Origin: Sphingomonas sp. 28-66-16
Lineage (GTDB): Bacteria > Pseudomonadota > Alphaproteobacteria > Sphingomonadales > Sphingomonadaceae
Assembly: GCA_002281485.1 (NCBI GenBank)
Contig: NCGF01000015.1
Location: 18,446 to 82,445, forward strand
Direction of reading: 5' to 3'
Length of the DNA: 64,000 bases
Shown: positions 21,849 to 30,891 of the stretch, piece after piece
How the letters are laid out: each line of letters opens with the position of its first letter
Numbering within the stretch: position 1 is the stretch's first letter
The notes under the pieces: generated by a model
Database searches by the model: none
Seen by the model: the letters and a program-made list of their open reading frames with translations, nothing else
What the model was told of the DNA's origin: nothing
Made by a program: the position numbers and the translations under genes

Positions 21849-23054
21849 ATGGCGACCCAGACCGACACTGCGACCAACGATCTCGTGCTGACCCCGCCCG
21901 ATCCCGTCCCCGTCGTCGCACCCGAACGCGCGGTCGGGCTGGTGCCGGTCGACGACGAGAAACGTACTCAGTTGCAGGCCAAGGTCGATAGCTTCGTCAG
22001 CGATCTGGTCGCGCAGGACGTCAACTCACCCGAATTCGGCAAGCGTGTCGATGCGATCAGCGCGATGGGCCAGAAGGAAATCCGCGACGCCGCCGGGCAA
22101 TCGAACCGCTTCCTCGATCGACCCGTCAAGGCGATGGACCAGGAATCGGGGGTCGGGGCCGATCTCGCCGCGCTCAGGCGGACGATCGAGGACCTCGATC
22201 CCGGCAAGAAGGGCAGCCTGATGGCGCCGAAGAAGATATTCGGGATCATCCCGTTCGGCAGCAGGATGCGCGATTACTTCGACGGCTATAAATCGTCGCA
22301 GGGGCACATCTCGTCGATCCTGAAATCGCTCGGCTCGGGCAAGGACGAGCTGCTGATGGACAATGCCGCGATCGACGTCGAGCGCGCCAATCTGTGGACC
22401 GCAATGGGGCGGCTCGAACAGATGATCGTGCTCGCCAAGACGATGGACGCGAAGCTCGAGGATACCGCCAACGAGCTCGACCACACCGATCCGGCCAAGG
22501 CCAAGGCGATCCGCGAAACCGCACTTTTCTATGTCCGCCAGCGCACCCAGGACCTGCTGACGCAGATGGCGGTGACGGTGCAGGGCTATCTCGCGCTCGA
22601 TCTGGTCAAGAAGAACAATGTCGAGCTGGTGAAGGGCGTCGATCGCGCGAGCACCACCACCGTCGCGGCGTTGCGCACGGCCGTCACCGTCGCGCAGGCG
22701 CTGACCAACCAGAAGCTGGTGCTCGAACAGATCACCGCGCTCAACACGACAACCGCCAACATCATCGATTCGACCGGCAAGCTGCTCAAGAGCCAGACGG
22801 CGACGATCCATGAACAGGCCGCCGCCTCGACGATCCCGCTCGAAACGCTCCAGCGCGCCTTCCAGAATATTTATGACACGATGGATGCGATCGACAGCTT
22901 CAAGCTGAAGGCGCTCGACAGCATGAAGACGACCGTCAATTCGCTCTCGGGCGAGGTCGAGAAGTCGAAGGGATATATCGCCCGTGCCGAGGGCCAGGCC
23001 CAGGCGGCGCTGAGCGGCCCGTCGGCCGACACCTTCAAGCTCGAGGCGGTCTGA
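21849..23054 (+). CDS. TelA-family (toxic anion resistance) protein
   Basis: The protein has 401 residues from ATG 21849, preceded by GGAGGAAC. It is predicted cytoplasmic, nearly all helical, and matches the TelA/KlaA family: a Pro-rich N-terminus, KVDSFVSDLVAQDVNSPEFGKRVDAISAMG, then the long central helices (LIMDNAAIDVERANLW; VTVQGYLALDLVKKNNVELVKGVDRA). The family was named for tellurite resistance, but its true role is unclear and probably concerns envelope stress. It is followed after one base by a membrane protein gene, a pairing like TelA with XpaC-type partners. Confidence 0.88.
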   Translation: MATQTDTATNDLVLTPPDPVPVVAPERAVGLVPVDDEKRTQLQAKVDSFVSDLVAQDVNSPEFGKRVDAISAMGQKEIRDAAGQSNRFLDRPVKAMDQESGVGADLAALRRTIEDLDPGKKGSLMAPKKIFGIIPFGSRMRDYFDGYKSSQGHISSILKSLGSGKDELLMDNAAIDVERANLWTAMGRLEQMIVLAKTMDAKLEDTANELDHTDPAKAKAIRETALFYVRQRTQDLLTQMAVTVQGYLALDLVKKNNVELVKGVDRASTTTVAALRTAVTVAQALTNQKLVLEQITALNTTTANIIDSTGKLLKSQTATIHEQAAASTIPLETLQRAFQNIYDTMDAIDSFKLKALDSMKTTVNSLSGEVEKSKGYIARAEGQAQAALSGPSADTFKLEAV

Positions 23055-23055
23055 C

Positions 23056-23766
23056 ATGACCGATATCGACCGGCAGATCGCGCGCTCGGCCGAGCTGATC
23101 AACCGGGTGGATTCGCGCTCGCGGGCCAGCGAGCGGCGCCAGCGACGGGTCAACGAGGTCGGCACGCGGTTGACGCGGATCGCGCTGGCCGATTCGGCGA
23201 TCCTGATCCTCGCGGTGGTAGCGGGGCTGTTCGTCCCGCTCGGGATGTTCGGCGCGCTCGCCGTGATGCTGCTGCTGGTGGCGACGACGCTGACCTTGGC
23301 GATCTTCCCGACGGCGGCTGCGCCGACCGCCGAGAAGCTGCGCCAGGTCGAGCTCAAGGCGCTGCCCGCGCAGACCGACCGCTGGTTGCAATCGCAGCGC
23401 CCCGCGCTCCCTGCCCCCGCCGTCAGCCTGATCGACCAGATCGGGATGCGGCTCGACACGCTCGGCCCGCAGCTCGCCACGCTCGGCGAGAACGAGCCCG
23501 CCGCCGCCGAGGTCCGCAAGCTGGTCGGCGAGCAGCTGCCCGAATTCGTCAAGGGCTATACGCGGGTGCCGCCCGAACTGCGCCGCGTCGAGCGCAATGG
23601 CAAGACCCCCGATGCGCAGCTGATCGAAGGTCTCAAACTGATCGAGGGAGAGATCGGCGAGATGAGCGCGCAGCTCGCCGCGGGTGATCTCGACTCACTG
23701 GCGACCCGCGGACGGTTTCTCGAGATCAAATATCGCGGCGATGCCGAAGGCGGCACATTAAGCTGA
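23056..23766 (+). CDS. Membrane partner of TelA (XpaC-like), function unknown
   Basis: The protein has 236 residues. A basic, helical N-terminus (SRASERRQRRVNEVGTRLTR) precedes two adjacent transmembrane segments at about 43-85 (LADSAILILAVVAGLFVPLG and LAVMLLLVATTLTLAIF). A soluble helical C-terminal domain follows (PAVSLIDQIGMRLDTLG ... LIEGLKLIEGEIGEM). The start is one base after the telA stop, so the two are co-translated. Size, layout and position resemble the XpaC-type proteins that accompany TelA, but sequence similarity could not be tested here. Confidence 0.65.
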   Translation: MTDIDRQIARSAELINRVDSRSRASERRQRRVNEVGTRLTRIALADSAILILAVVAGLFVPLGMFGALAVMLLLVATTLTLAIFPTAAAPTAEKLRQVELKALPAQTDRWLQSQRPALPAPAVSLIDQIGMRLDTLGPQLATLGENEPAAAEVRKLVGEQLPEFVKGYTRVPPELRRVERNGKTPDAQLIEGLKLIEGEIGEMSAQLAAGDLDSLATRGRFLEIKYRGDAEGGTLS

Positions 23767-23853
23767 CGTCGCAACCCGCGTGTCAGGTCAGTTTCACCAA
23801 AGCTTCATCTTGCCGACTGGCGAATTGGCATTTTAATGACGTTAGAGACCAGC

Positions 23854-23878
23854 CCCAAAGAGTTTGATCGTCTTTGGG
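23854..23878. other. Short inverted repeat upstream of the sulfatase gene
   Basis: CCCAAAGA and TCTTTGGG form an 8-bp inverted repeat around 9 bases in an AT-richer 187-bp gap. It could be an operator for the sulfatase gene or a weak terminator of the telA unit; neither is shown. Confidence 0.35.
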
Positions 23879-23953
23879 TGTATCACGACTAATCGATTGA
23901 TCGGCGTCGAATGACTGTGAGACTGTTCCATCGTCTTGAGATGGAGACTCATC

Positions 23954-26011
23954 ATGGCAACCACCCCCGATCAGCCGACGCAGCGCCCCAACATCCTCGT
24001 GATTACCTGCGATCAATATCGCTTCCCGCGGTTTTCCTATGGCGCCGATGGCGGGTTTGACGAGCCGCTGAAGGAAATTCTCGGCTTTCAGGGGACGATC
24101 AAGGCCGACAATCCTTACGCCAAATTCTTTCCCGGTCTGCTGCGGCTGCGCGAGAATGCGGTCGTCCTGCGCAATCACACGATCGCCGCGAGCGCGTGCA
24201 CGCCGAGTCGCACGGTGATCTATACCGGCCAATATGGCACGCGCACCGGGGTGACGCAGACCGACGGTCTGTTCAAGAATGGTGATTCGTCGAACTTCCC
24301 CTGGCTCGCGGCGGACGGCATCCCGACGCTCGGGACGTGGATGCGCCAAGCCGGCTATTCGACGCATTATTTCGGCAAATGGCATGTCTCCAACCCGCCC
24401 GAGCATTCGCTCAAGCGCTACGGGTTCGACAATTGGGAGGAATCCTATCCCGAGCCGCACGGTGCCCAGCCGAACAATCTCGGCGTCTATCGCGACGCGG
24501 GCTTCACCGACAGTGCCTGCAGCTTCATCCGCCGGCAGGGGCTCGCGCTCAACTACAACCGTGCCTTCGCGCAGATGGCGGTCGAGGACCCCGCGACGAC
24601 CGGGCCCGACACCGCCGCGATCCCGCCGTGGTTCGCGGTCGCCTCGTTCACCAACCCGCACGACATCGCCACCTATCCCGGCGTGATCGCCCAGGCGCTG
24701 CCCGATCCGCAGACGAGAACGGGCACCCAATCGATCTTCGGCCCGCTGGCCGTGCCCGATCAGGGCGACGCGACGCCGCCACCCGTCCCGGGCACGATCC
24801 GGATCCCGCTCAATCCTGACGGCTTTCCGCAGGATTGTGCGCGGCCCTCGCCTACCCAGGACGAATCGCTCGCCGAAAAGCCCAGCTGCCAGCATGAAGC
24901 AGCCTACAAGGTCGGGCTCGCGCTCGCCGCGAAAGGCGGCTTCAACATCGTCAACGGCCTCGTCGGCGCCGCCACCGCCGCCGGGATGCCGCCGCCCACC
25001 GGGATCGACCGGGCGGCGGCGATCGCGGACGCCGTCGCGCTGTCGCTCAAGAGCTGCATCCCGTTCCAGCTCACCGACGACCCCGATCAGAACTGCCTCG
25101 TCTTCCTGCAATTATACGCGTGGCTCCACGCCGTGGTCGATCGGCACATCGACGCCGTGCTCACCGCGCTCGAGGAATCGGGCCAGGCCGACAATACGAT
25201 CGTGATCTTCCTGTCGGATCACGGCGAATATGGCGCGGCGCACGGCATGATGATCGAGAAATGGTACGCCGCCTATCAGGAGGCGCTGCATGTGCCGGTC
25301 GTGGTGCGCTTCCCGGGCGCCGCGACGACGACGCGCAGCACCGACATCGGCGTGATCGCGCCCGAGCCGGCGCAGATCGATGCGCTGACCAGCCATATCG
25401 ACATTCTGCCAACGGTGCTCGGCCTTGCCGGTATCGATGTGGCCGCGCGACGGGCGCTGAGCGCGGAACTCGCGCTCAGCCGCACGGTGCCACCGCTGCC
25501 GGGGGTCGATCTTGCACCGATCATCAGCGGCGTGCTGGCCGGTGCGCCCACTGGCCCGATCGTCGAGCCCGATGGCAGCGACCGCGAGGGCGTGCTGTTC
25601 ATCACCGATGACGAGATCACCGCGCCGCTGCCCCCGTCGCGGACCGCGCAGGAGAAGCACTCCTATGAAGAATTCGCGGTCTATGACGCGGTCGTGCAGG
25701 CGGTGATCGACGGCGCCAACGGCAAGCCGGGGGTCGATCTCGAGCGCGGCGCGGTCAAGCAGCCCAATCATGTCCGCTGCGTGCGCACGCTCGACTACAA
25801 GCTCGCGCGCTATTTCGATCCCTCGGGCAAGGCCCCGCAGGAGTGGGAAATGTATGATCTCAGGAACGACCCCAACGAGGCGCTGAACCTCGTCATGGTC
25901 ACCACGTCGCCGCCCACCGCCCGTGCCGATCTTCCCGACGCGACGACGATCCAGGCCGCCGCCGACCAGCTCGCCGCGCTGCTCGAAAGGCTCGAACGGC
26001 GCGACCTATAG
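23954..26011 (+). CDS. Type I sulfatase (arylsulfatase superfamily) without signal peptide
   Basis: The protein has 685 residues from ATG 23954 (GGAG upstream). Alkaline phosphatase-superfamily features: a metal site in ILVITCDQYRF, the formylglycine precursor Cys82 in SACTPSRTVIYTGQYGTRTG (the CxPSR signature), HYFGKWHVS, and metal ligands in FLSDHGEYGAAHG. About 150 residues (roughly 250-400) between the two halves are longer than in standard sulfatases and contain several cysteines and a Gly/Ala-rich helical stretch. The absence of a signal peptide suggests a cytoplasmic enzyme. The substrate is unknown and no sulfate transport genes are adjacent. Phosphonate monoester hydrolase activity is an alternative within the superfamily. 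Confidence 0.85.
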   Translation: MATTPDQPTQRPNILVITCDQYRFPRFSYGADGGFDEPLKEILGFQGTIKADNPYAKFFPGLLRLRENAVVLRNHTIAASACTPSRTVIYTGQYGTRTGVTQTDGLFKNGDSSNFPWLAADGIPTLGTWMRQAGYSTHYFGKWHVSNPPEHSLKRYGFDNWEESYPEPHGAQPNNLGVYRDAGFTDSACSFIRRQGLALNYNRAFAQMAVEDPATTGPDTAAIPPWFAVASFTNPHDIATYPGVIAQALPDPQTRTGTQSIFGPLAVPDQGDATPPPVPGTIRIPLNPDGFPQDCARPSPTQDESLAEKPSCQHEAAYKVGLALAAKGGFNIVNGLVGAATAAGMPPPTGIDRAAAIADAVALSLKSCIPFQLTDDPDQNCLVFLQLYAWLHAVVDRHIDAVLTALEESGQADNTIVIFLSDHGEYGAAHGMMIEKWYAAYQEALHVPVVVRFPGAATTTRSTDIGVIAPEPAQIDALTSHIDILPTVLGLAGIDVAARRALSAELALSRTVPPLPGVDLAPIISGVLAGAPTGPIVEPDGSDREGVLFITDDEITAPLPPSRTAQEKHSYEEFAVYDAVVQAVIDGANGKPGVDLERGAVKQPNHVRCVRTLDYKLARYFDPSGKAPQEWEMYDLRNDPNEALNLVMVTTSPPTARADLPDATTIQAAADQLAALLERLERRDL

Positions 26012-26112
26012 CCGGCCGCTCACCTCCCCGCCGGCGGCGATTGACCAGGCGCCAATAAATCGGCATGTCGACTGCCAATAGGGCGCGAACTGCCCGCCGC
26101 AGGAGCACGCCG

Positions 26113-26526
26113 ATGCACGTCGCCAATGCCGTCATGCCGACCCCCGACCAGATCGCCGCCTTTTTCAGCGCGGTCGAGGACGGTCCGTTCACGATGGTCA
26201 ATCTGCTCAAGTTCAAGGCGAAGGCCGACTATCCCGACGGTCGCGACGCACAGCTGACGGGGTTCGAGGCCTATATGCGCTATGGCATGGCGGTCGGCGC
26301 GCATATCGAGGCGGTCGGCGGGAGGCCGGGCTATGCCGGGCGCGTCACCGGCCTGATGCTCGGCGAGGTCGAGGAATTGTGGGACATGGTCGCGCTGGCC
26401 GAATATCCCTCGCTCGCGGCATTTCAGGCGATGGTCGCCAACCCCGGCTATCAGGCGATTTCGGTGCACCGCGAAGCAGGGCTTGCCGGCCAGCTCAATA
26501 TCAAGACACAAGGGCCCCGCGCCTGA
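26113..26526 (+). CDS. DUF1330 family protein
   Basis: The protein has 137 residues from ATG 26113 with AGGAG upstream. It is a ferredoxin-like (dimeric alpha-beta barrel) small protein; the conserved core is PFTMVNLLKFK, FEAYMRYG and the late VALAEYPSLAAFQAMVANPGYQ segment, typical of DUF1330. Such proteins lack an assigned reaction. It lies 32 bases before the FrnE-like gene and may be co-transcribed. Confidence 0.85.
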   Translation: MHVANAVMPTPDQIAAFFSAVEDGPFTMVNLLKFKAKADYPDGRDAQLTGFEAYMRYGMAVGAHIEAVGGRPGYAGRVTGLMLGEVEELWDMVALAEYPSLAAFQAMVANPGYQAISVHREAGLAGQLNIKTQGPRA

Positions 26527-26557
26527 CGGTGGCGCGCTCGCACCCGGGAGGCGTGTC

Positions 26558-27205
26558 ATGGCCAGGACGCTTAAGATCGATTTCGTCTCGGATGTCGTCT
26601 GCCCGTGGTGCGTGATCGGGCTGCGCGCGCTCGAACAGGCGCTCGCCAGCGCGCATGACGAGGTCGACGCGGCGATTCACTTCCAGCCGTTCGAACTCAA
26701 CCCGGCGATGCCGCCCGAAGGCCAGAACATCGTCGAGCATGTCGCCGAGAAATATGGCGCGACGCCGGAGCAATCGGCGGCGAACCGCGCGGGGATTCGG
26801 GCGCGCGCCGCCGAGCTTGGTTTTACGATGACCGGCACCGAGACCAGCCGGATCTACAACACCTTCGACGCGCACCGCCTGCTGCATTGGGCCGAGGGCG
26901 AAGGCAAACAGGCCGCGCTCAAGAACCGGCTGTTCGCGATCTATTTCAGCGAGGGCGGCGATCCGTCCGATCGCGCGACGCTGGTTGCCGCTGCGGGTGC
27001 CGTCGGGCTCGATCCCGAGACGGCGCACGCGATCCTCGCATCGGACCGATTTGCCGCCGACGTGCGCGCCGCCGAGCGCCATTGGCAGGCGCAGGGGATC
27101 AGCGGCGTCCCGGCGATCATCGTCGACGACAAATATGTGATCATGGGCGGCCAGCCGCCCGAAGTTTTCGAACGCGCGCTGCGGCGCATCGCCGCCGAGG
27201 GCTGA
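26558..27205 (+). CDS. DsbA-family oxidoreductase, FrnE-like
   Basis: The protein has 215 residues from ATG 26558 (GGGAGG upstream). It has a thioredoxin fold with the redox motif CPWC at residues 15-18, a long helical insertion (residues about 60-150, with IYNTFDAHRLLHWA) and the cis-proline strand SGVPAIIVDD followed by MGGQPPEVF. It matches the cytoplasmic FrnE/polyketide-oxidoreductase group of the DsbA family. The role is probably thiol-disulfide chemistry in oxidative stress. It has no signal peptide. It abuts the convergent hypothetical gene with no spacer. Confidence 0.93.
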   Translation: MARTLKIDFVSDVVCPWCVIGLRALEQALASAHDEVDAAIHFQPFELNPAMPPEGQNIVEHVAEKYGATPEQSAANRAGIRARAAELGFTMTGTETSRIYNTFDAHRLLHWAEGEGKQAALKNRLFAIYFSEGGDPSDRATLVAAAGAVGLDPETAHAILASDRFAADVRAAERHWQAQGISGVPAIIVDDKYVIMGGQPPEVFERALRRIAAEG

Positions 27206-27577
27206 TCAGCGCTTGGTCAGCCGCGCGGCGAGCCGGGCGAAAAATGGCTGGGGCAGCGCCAGCGGGAGCCGCGACACGCTGTCGCCATCGTGCCGATCGA
27301 CATAGACGATCTCGCCATCCTCGATCGCCTGCAGGCGCGCATAGGGCAACTTGGCCGATAGTTCCTGGCGCGTCAGCGAGGCCGGATCGATCACGCACAG
27401 GATGAAGCCGCCGGGCACGAAGGTCGAGGCATAGACCTTGCCCTCGTGGATCAGCGCGGGCGGCAAATAGCGATAGGCGCCCTTGGGCTGTTTGCCGTCG
27501 ATATAGAGCTGGCCGCAGCCCGGCCCGCCGAGACCCACTTCGAGAATGTCTTTCCAGTCGATCGTCGGTTCGGTCAT
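27206..27577 (-). CDS. Conserved hypothetical protein
   Basis: This is a 123-residue cytoplasmic protein of unknown family. Visible features are a WKDILEVGLGGPGCGQLYIDG opening, a predicted beta-rich middle (KVYASTFVPGGFILCVID) and a basic C-terminal helix (FFARLAARLTKR). It is the last gene of the minus-strand run ubiA-pmbA-IMPase and starts 61 bases after the IMPase stop, with GAGG upstream. I cannot assign a function. Confidence 0.65.
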   Translation of the reverse strand: MTEPTIDWKDILEVGLGGPGCGQLYIDGKQPKGAYRYLPPALIHEGKVYASTFVPGGFILCVIDPASLTRQELSAKLPYARLQAIEDGEIVYVDRHDGDSVSRLPLALPQPFFARLAARLTKR

Positions 27578-27638
27578 CGGGTCCGCCTCTGCCCGTCAAA
27601 GATAGAGTGGCGGCTGGGCAGCGGCAAGCAGCCCACGC

Positions 27639-28427
27639 TCATCCCACGATCGCCCGGGCACGATCGGCGAGCCGCGCGACGGCAGCGGCATGGATTCCCG
27701 GTGTCGTCGCCAGCACGCCAAACGCCTGCGCGCTCGGCGTATTGAACGCGAGGTTCCCGCCAAAAGCGTCGCTGACCGTCGCCCCCGCCTCGGTCGCGAT
27801 CAGCGCGGCGGCGGCGATGTCCCACTCAGACCCCCAGCGCAGCGTTGCCACCAGATCGGCCTCGTCGGCCGCGACCATGCCGATCCGCAGCGCGATCGAA
27901 TTGGGCTTTGGCACCATCACCAGATCGGCATCGTTTTTCGGCAGTTGATCGGTCGGCACGCGCGCGCCAGCGAAGCTCGTCCGGTTTCCCGCACTCAGCA
28001 CGATGCCGTTGCGCGTCGCGCCGCCACCCGCGATCGCACGCCAGCGCTCGCCGCGCGCGGGCGCGTCGAGCACACCGACGATCGGGACGCCATGATCGAC
28101 CAGTGCCACCGAAACGGCCCACCCCGGCAGGCCGCGCAGATAATCGCGCGTGCCGTCGATCGGATCGACCACCCAGAGCCGAGCGCAGCCGAGCCGATCG
28201 GCATTGTCGGCGGTTTCTTCGGAGAGCCAGCCGGCAGCCGGATCGAGCGCGTACAGCCGCTCCTTGAGCAGCGCATTGACCTCGAGATCGATATCGCTGA
28301 CCGGATTGCCCGGCGATTTCTCCCACCGCCCGAAATCGTCCGGCCAGCGGGCCAGCGCCAGTGCGCCCGCCTCCGCCGCGATCGCCGCGATATCGTCGAC
28401 CAGCCGGTCGGACGATCGGTCAGCCAC
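27639..28427 (-). CDS. Inositol monophosphatase family protein
   Basis: The protein has 262 residues. Lithium-sensitive Mg-dependent phosphatase motifs are complete: the glutamate of WLSEETAD, the WVVDPIDGTRDY signature (metal aspartates plus the catalytic threonine) and the distal WDIAAAALIATEAGA. Substrates in this family include inositol phosphate, 3'-phosphoadenosine 5'-phosphate (CysQ) and histidinol phosphate; the sequence alone does not decide. The gene overlaps the end of pmbA by eight bases, so it is translated from the same mRNA. Confidence 0.93.
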   Translation of the reverse strand: MADRSSDRLVDDIAAIAAEAGALALARWPDDFGRWEKSPGNPVSDIDLEVNALLKERLYALDPAAGWLSEETADNADRLGCARLWVVDPIDGTRDYLRGLPGWAVSVALVDHGVPIVGVLDAPARGERWRAIAGGGATRNGIVLSAGNRTSFAGARVPTDQLPKNDADLVMVPKPNSIALRIGMVAADEADLVATLRWGSEWDIAAAALIATEAGATVSDAFGGNLAFNTPSAQAFGVLATTPGIHAAAVARLADRARAIVG

Positions 28428-29766
28428 TCGCCACCGTCATGCCCTCGATCGCGATCGTCGGCACGTTGACTGCATAGCGGAATTCGAGATCGTTGGCGGG
28501 GGTGAGATTGAGGAACATGTCCTTCAGATTGCCGGCAATCGTGATCTCGGCAACCGGGCTCGTCAACGCGCCATTCTCGATCAGGAAACCGGCTGCGCCC
28601 CGGCTATAATCGCCGGTCACGCCATTCACGCCCATCCCGATCAGCTCGGTGACATAGACGCCGTGGGTGACACCACCGATCAGCGTTTCGGGGGGCACGT
28701 GCCCGGCTTCCATGAACAGATTGCTCGACGAGACGCCGGGCGCGCCGCTGGAGCCGCGCACGGCATGGCCGGTGGGCTCGAGCCCCAATTGGCGCGCCGA
28801 GGCGCTGTCGAGCAGCCACGCCTCGAGCATCCCATGCTCGACGATCGCCATCGGGGAGACGGGCAGCCCTTCGCCATCGAAGGGACGCGAGCGCAACCCC
28901 TGCGGGCGATGCGGATCGTCGCGGATCGTCACCCCCTCGCCGAAGATGCGCGTACCGAGCGCATCGAGCAGGAAGCTGGTCTTGCGGGTGATCGACTGGC
29001 CGGCGATCGCGCCGATCAGATGCCCGATCAGGCTGTTGCCGACGCGCGGATCGAACACCACGGGCATGCTGCCGCTTGGCACCCGCACGGGGTTGAGCCG
29101 CTTGATGACGCGCTCGCCAGCCCGCCGCCCGACGATTGCCGCATCCTCGAGCCGATCGAGGTGCCGGGCGCTGTGATAGGCATAGTCGCGTTGCATGTCG
29201 CTGCCCGTCCCGGCCAGCACGCTCGCCGAGACGACATGGCTCGACACCGAATAAGCGGCGGCAAAACCATGGCTGGTGGCGAGCGCCCGCACCGATCGAC
29301 CGGCGCTCGCGCCGCCGCCCTCGCTGTTGGTGACACCCGGGACGGCGCGGGCGGCGTCCTCGGCCGCCAGCGCGCGCTCGCGGAGCGCTTCGGGGGCAAT
29401 GTCCCGCCCGTCGTCGAGATCGAGATGCGGCGGGCTGCCGTGCATCAGCCGGTCCTCGGGGGCCAAACCCGCCCATCTATCCTCGGGCGCTTCGCGCGCC
29501 ATCGCGATCGCCCGCTCGACCAGCGCGTCGAGCATATCGGGCAGCAAATCGGAGGTCGACACGCTGGCATTGCGCCGCCCGACGAACACGCGCAGCCCCA
29601 GTTCCTCGTTTTCGGAGCGCCCGACATCCTCGAGCGCGCCGAGCCGAATCGAGACATCGATCGAGGCATCGGCGGCGAAAACCGCATCGGCGGCGTCGGC
29701 CCCGGCGGCAATGGCGCGGGCGACGATATCCTGTGCCCGCTCGCGGGCCTGTTCTGGCGTTTGCAT
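28420..29766 (-). CDS. pmbA: TldE/PmbA metalloprotease subunit
   Basis: PmbA (TldE) forms with TldD a protease that matures modified peptides and degrades antitoxins. This protein has 448 residues, the standard length. Typical stretches are ELGLRVFVGRRNASVSTSDL near the N-terminus, the GLAPEDRLMHG region, and the C-terminal SGAPGVSSSNLFMEAG, GVYVTELIGMGVNGVTGDYSRGAAGF segment. As usual for TldE it lacks the HExxxH zinc motif of TldD. It sits 51 bases after ubiA on the same strand; no tldD is seen in the window. Confidence 0.95.
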   Translation of the reverse strand: MQTPEQARERAQDIVARAIAAGADAADAVFAADASIDVSIRLGALEDVGRSENEELGLRVFVGRRNASVSTSDLLPDMLDALVERAIAMAREAPEDRWAGLAPEDRLMHGSPPHLDLDDGRDIAPEALRERALAAEDAARAVPGVTNSEGGGASAGRSVRALATSHGFAAAYSVSSHVVSASVLAGTGSDMQRDYAYHSARHLDRLEDAAIVGRRAGERVIKRLNPVRVPSGSMPVVFDPRVGNSLIGHLIGAIAGQSITRKTSFLLDALGTRIFGEGVTIRDDPHRPQGLRSRPFDGEGLPVSPMAIVEHGMLEAWLLDSASARQLGLEPTGHAVRGSSGAPGVSSSNLFMEAGHVPPETLIGGVTHGVYVTELIGMGVNGVTGDYSRGAAGFLIENGALTSPVAEITIAGNLKDMFLNLTPANDLEFRYAVNVPTIAIEGMTVASG

Positions 29767-29817
29767 CGACGCGACTTAGGCCGCCTGACGCCGGATTTGA
29801 ACCAGTATCGGCAATGA

Positions 29818-30735
29818 TTATTGTGCCGTCGTGCCGACGACCACACAGGCGGCCGCCATCAGCAGCCCGGCAAAGCGGTTCGACCGGAAGCGGGCGAGCG
29901 CGTTGGCGCCGTCATCGGGGATAAGGGTGGCCACCTGCCAGCCGAGATGCAGCGCAACCGGCAGCAGCGCGACCAGCGCGAGCGGATCGGCCCGAATTTG
30001 CCAGAAACTTACGCCCCAGCAACCAAGCGCGATGGCATAAAATGCGGCGACGCCGGGCTTCACCTGGCGCCCCATCGCTCTGGCCGACGATCGGATACCG
30101 ACCAGCGCGTCGTCCTCGCGGTCCTGGAGCGAATAGATCGTGTCGTAGCCGACGACCCAGGCGATCGAGCCCAGATAGAGCAGCAGACCGGGCAGCGAGA
30201 GCGCGCCTGCAACCTCGCCCCAGCCGACCAAGGCTGCCCAGGAAAACACCAGCCCCAGCCATGCCTGCGGCCACCAGGTGATCCGCTTCATGAACGGATA
30301 GGCCGCGACCGGCGCAAGGCTGAGCAGCGCGACGATCGCCGCATAAAGGTGGAGCTGGACCAGCACGACGAGGCCGATCAGGCAGAGGGTGACGAGCCAG
30401 ATCCACGCGGCTTGGAGCGAGATCGCGCCGCTCGCCAGCGGCCGATCGCGCGTGCGCGCGACACGGGCGTCGAGATCGCGATCGATGATGTCGTTGTAGA
30501 CGCAGCCGGCGCCGCGCATCGCGATCGCGCCGATCAGCAACCAGACGACCAGATCCCAGCGGGCAATCGCCCCGCCGGCCAGCGCCACCCCCCATGCGCC
30601 CGGCCAGAACAGCAACCACCACCCGATCGGCCGGTCGAAGCGCGCGAGCATCGCAAAACCGCGCAGACCGGCCGGAAGCCGCCCGATCAGCCCGCGATAT
30701 TCGCTGTCGGGGACGATTCCGGTTCGATCAGTCAT
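29818..30735 (-). CDS. ubiA: 4-hydroxybenzoate polyprenyltransferase
   Basis: UbiA attaches the polyprenyl tail to 4-hydroxybenzoate in ubiquinone synthesis. The protein has 305 residues from ATG 30735 and about eight to nine membrane helices. The two aspartate-rich motifs that hold Mg-pyrophosphate are YNDIIDRDLDA (about residue 80) and YSLQDREDD (about residue 205). A much longer in-frame reading that extends over the serS promoter is rejected. The gene diverges from the serS-like gene and is followed by pmbA. Confidence 0.95.
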   Translation of the reverse strand: MTDRTGIVPDSEYRGLIGRLPAGLRGFAMLARFDRPIGWWLLFWPGAWGVALAGGAIARWDLVVWLLIGAIAMRGAGCVYNDIIDRDLDARVARTRDRPLASGAISLQAAWIWLVTLCLIGLVVLVQLHLYAAIVALLSLAPVAAYPFMKRITWWPQAWLGLVFSWAALVGWGEVAGALSLPGLLLYLGSIAWVVGYDTIYSLQDREDDALVGIRSSARAMGRQVKPGVAAFYAIALGCWGVSFWQIRADPLALVALLPVALHLGWQVATLIPDDGANALARFRSNRFAGLLMAAACVVVGTTAQ

Positions 30736-30891
30736 CTGGCCCTGCCCTTTTCGCGCATCACCGCGCCTGTGCCACCGAGCGCGTGCGCTGTCATCTGTCG
30801 TTCGGCCCACCGCCGGATTGTCGTATGCGCCGATCGTCGCTAGGACCGCTCGCGCCGGGCCGGCATTTGCGCCCCCAATTCGAAGGTCCCC

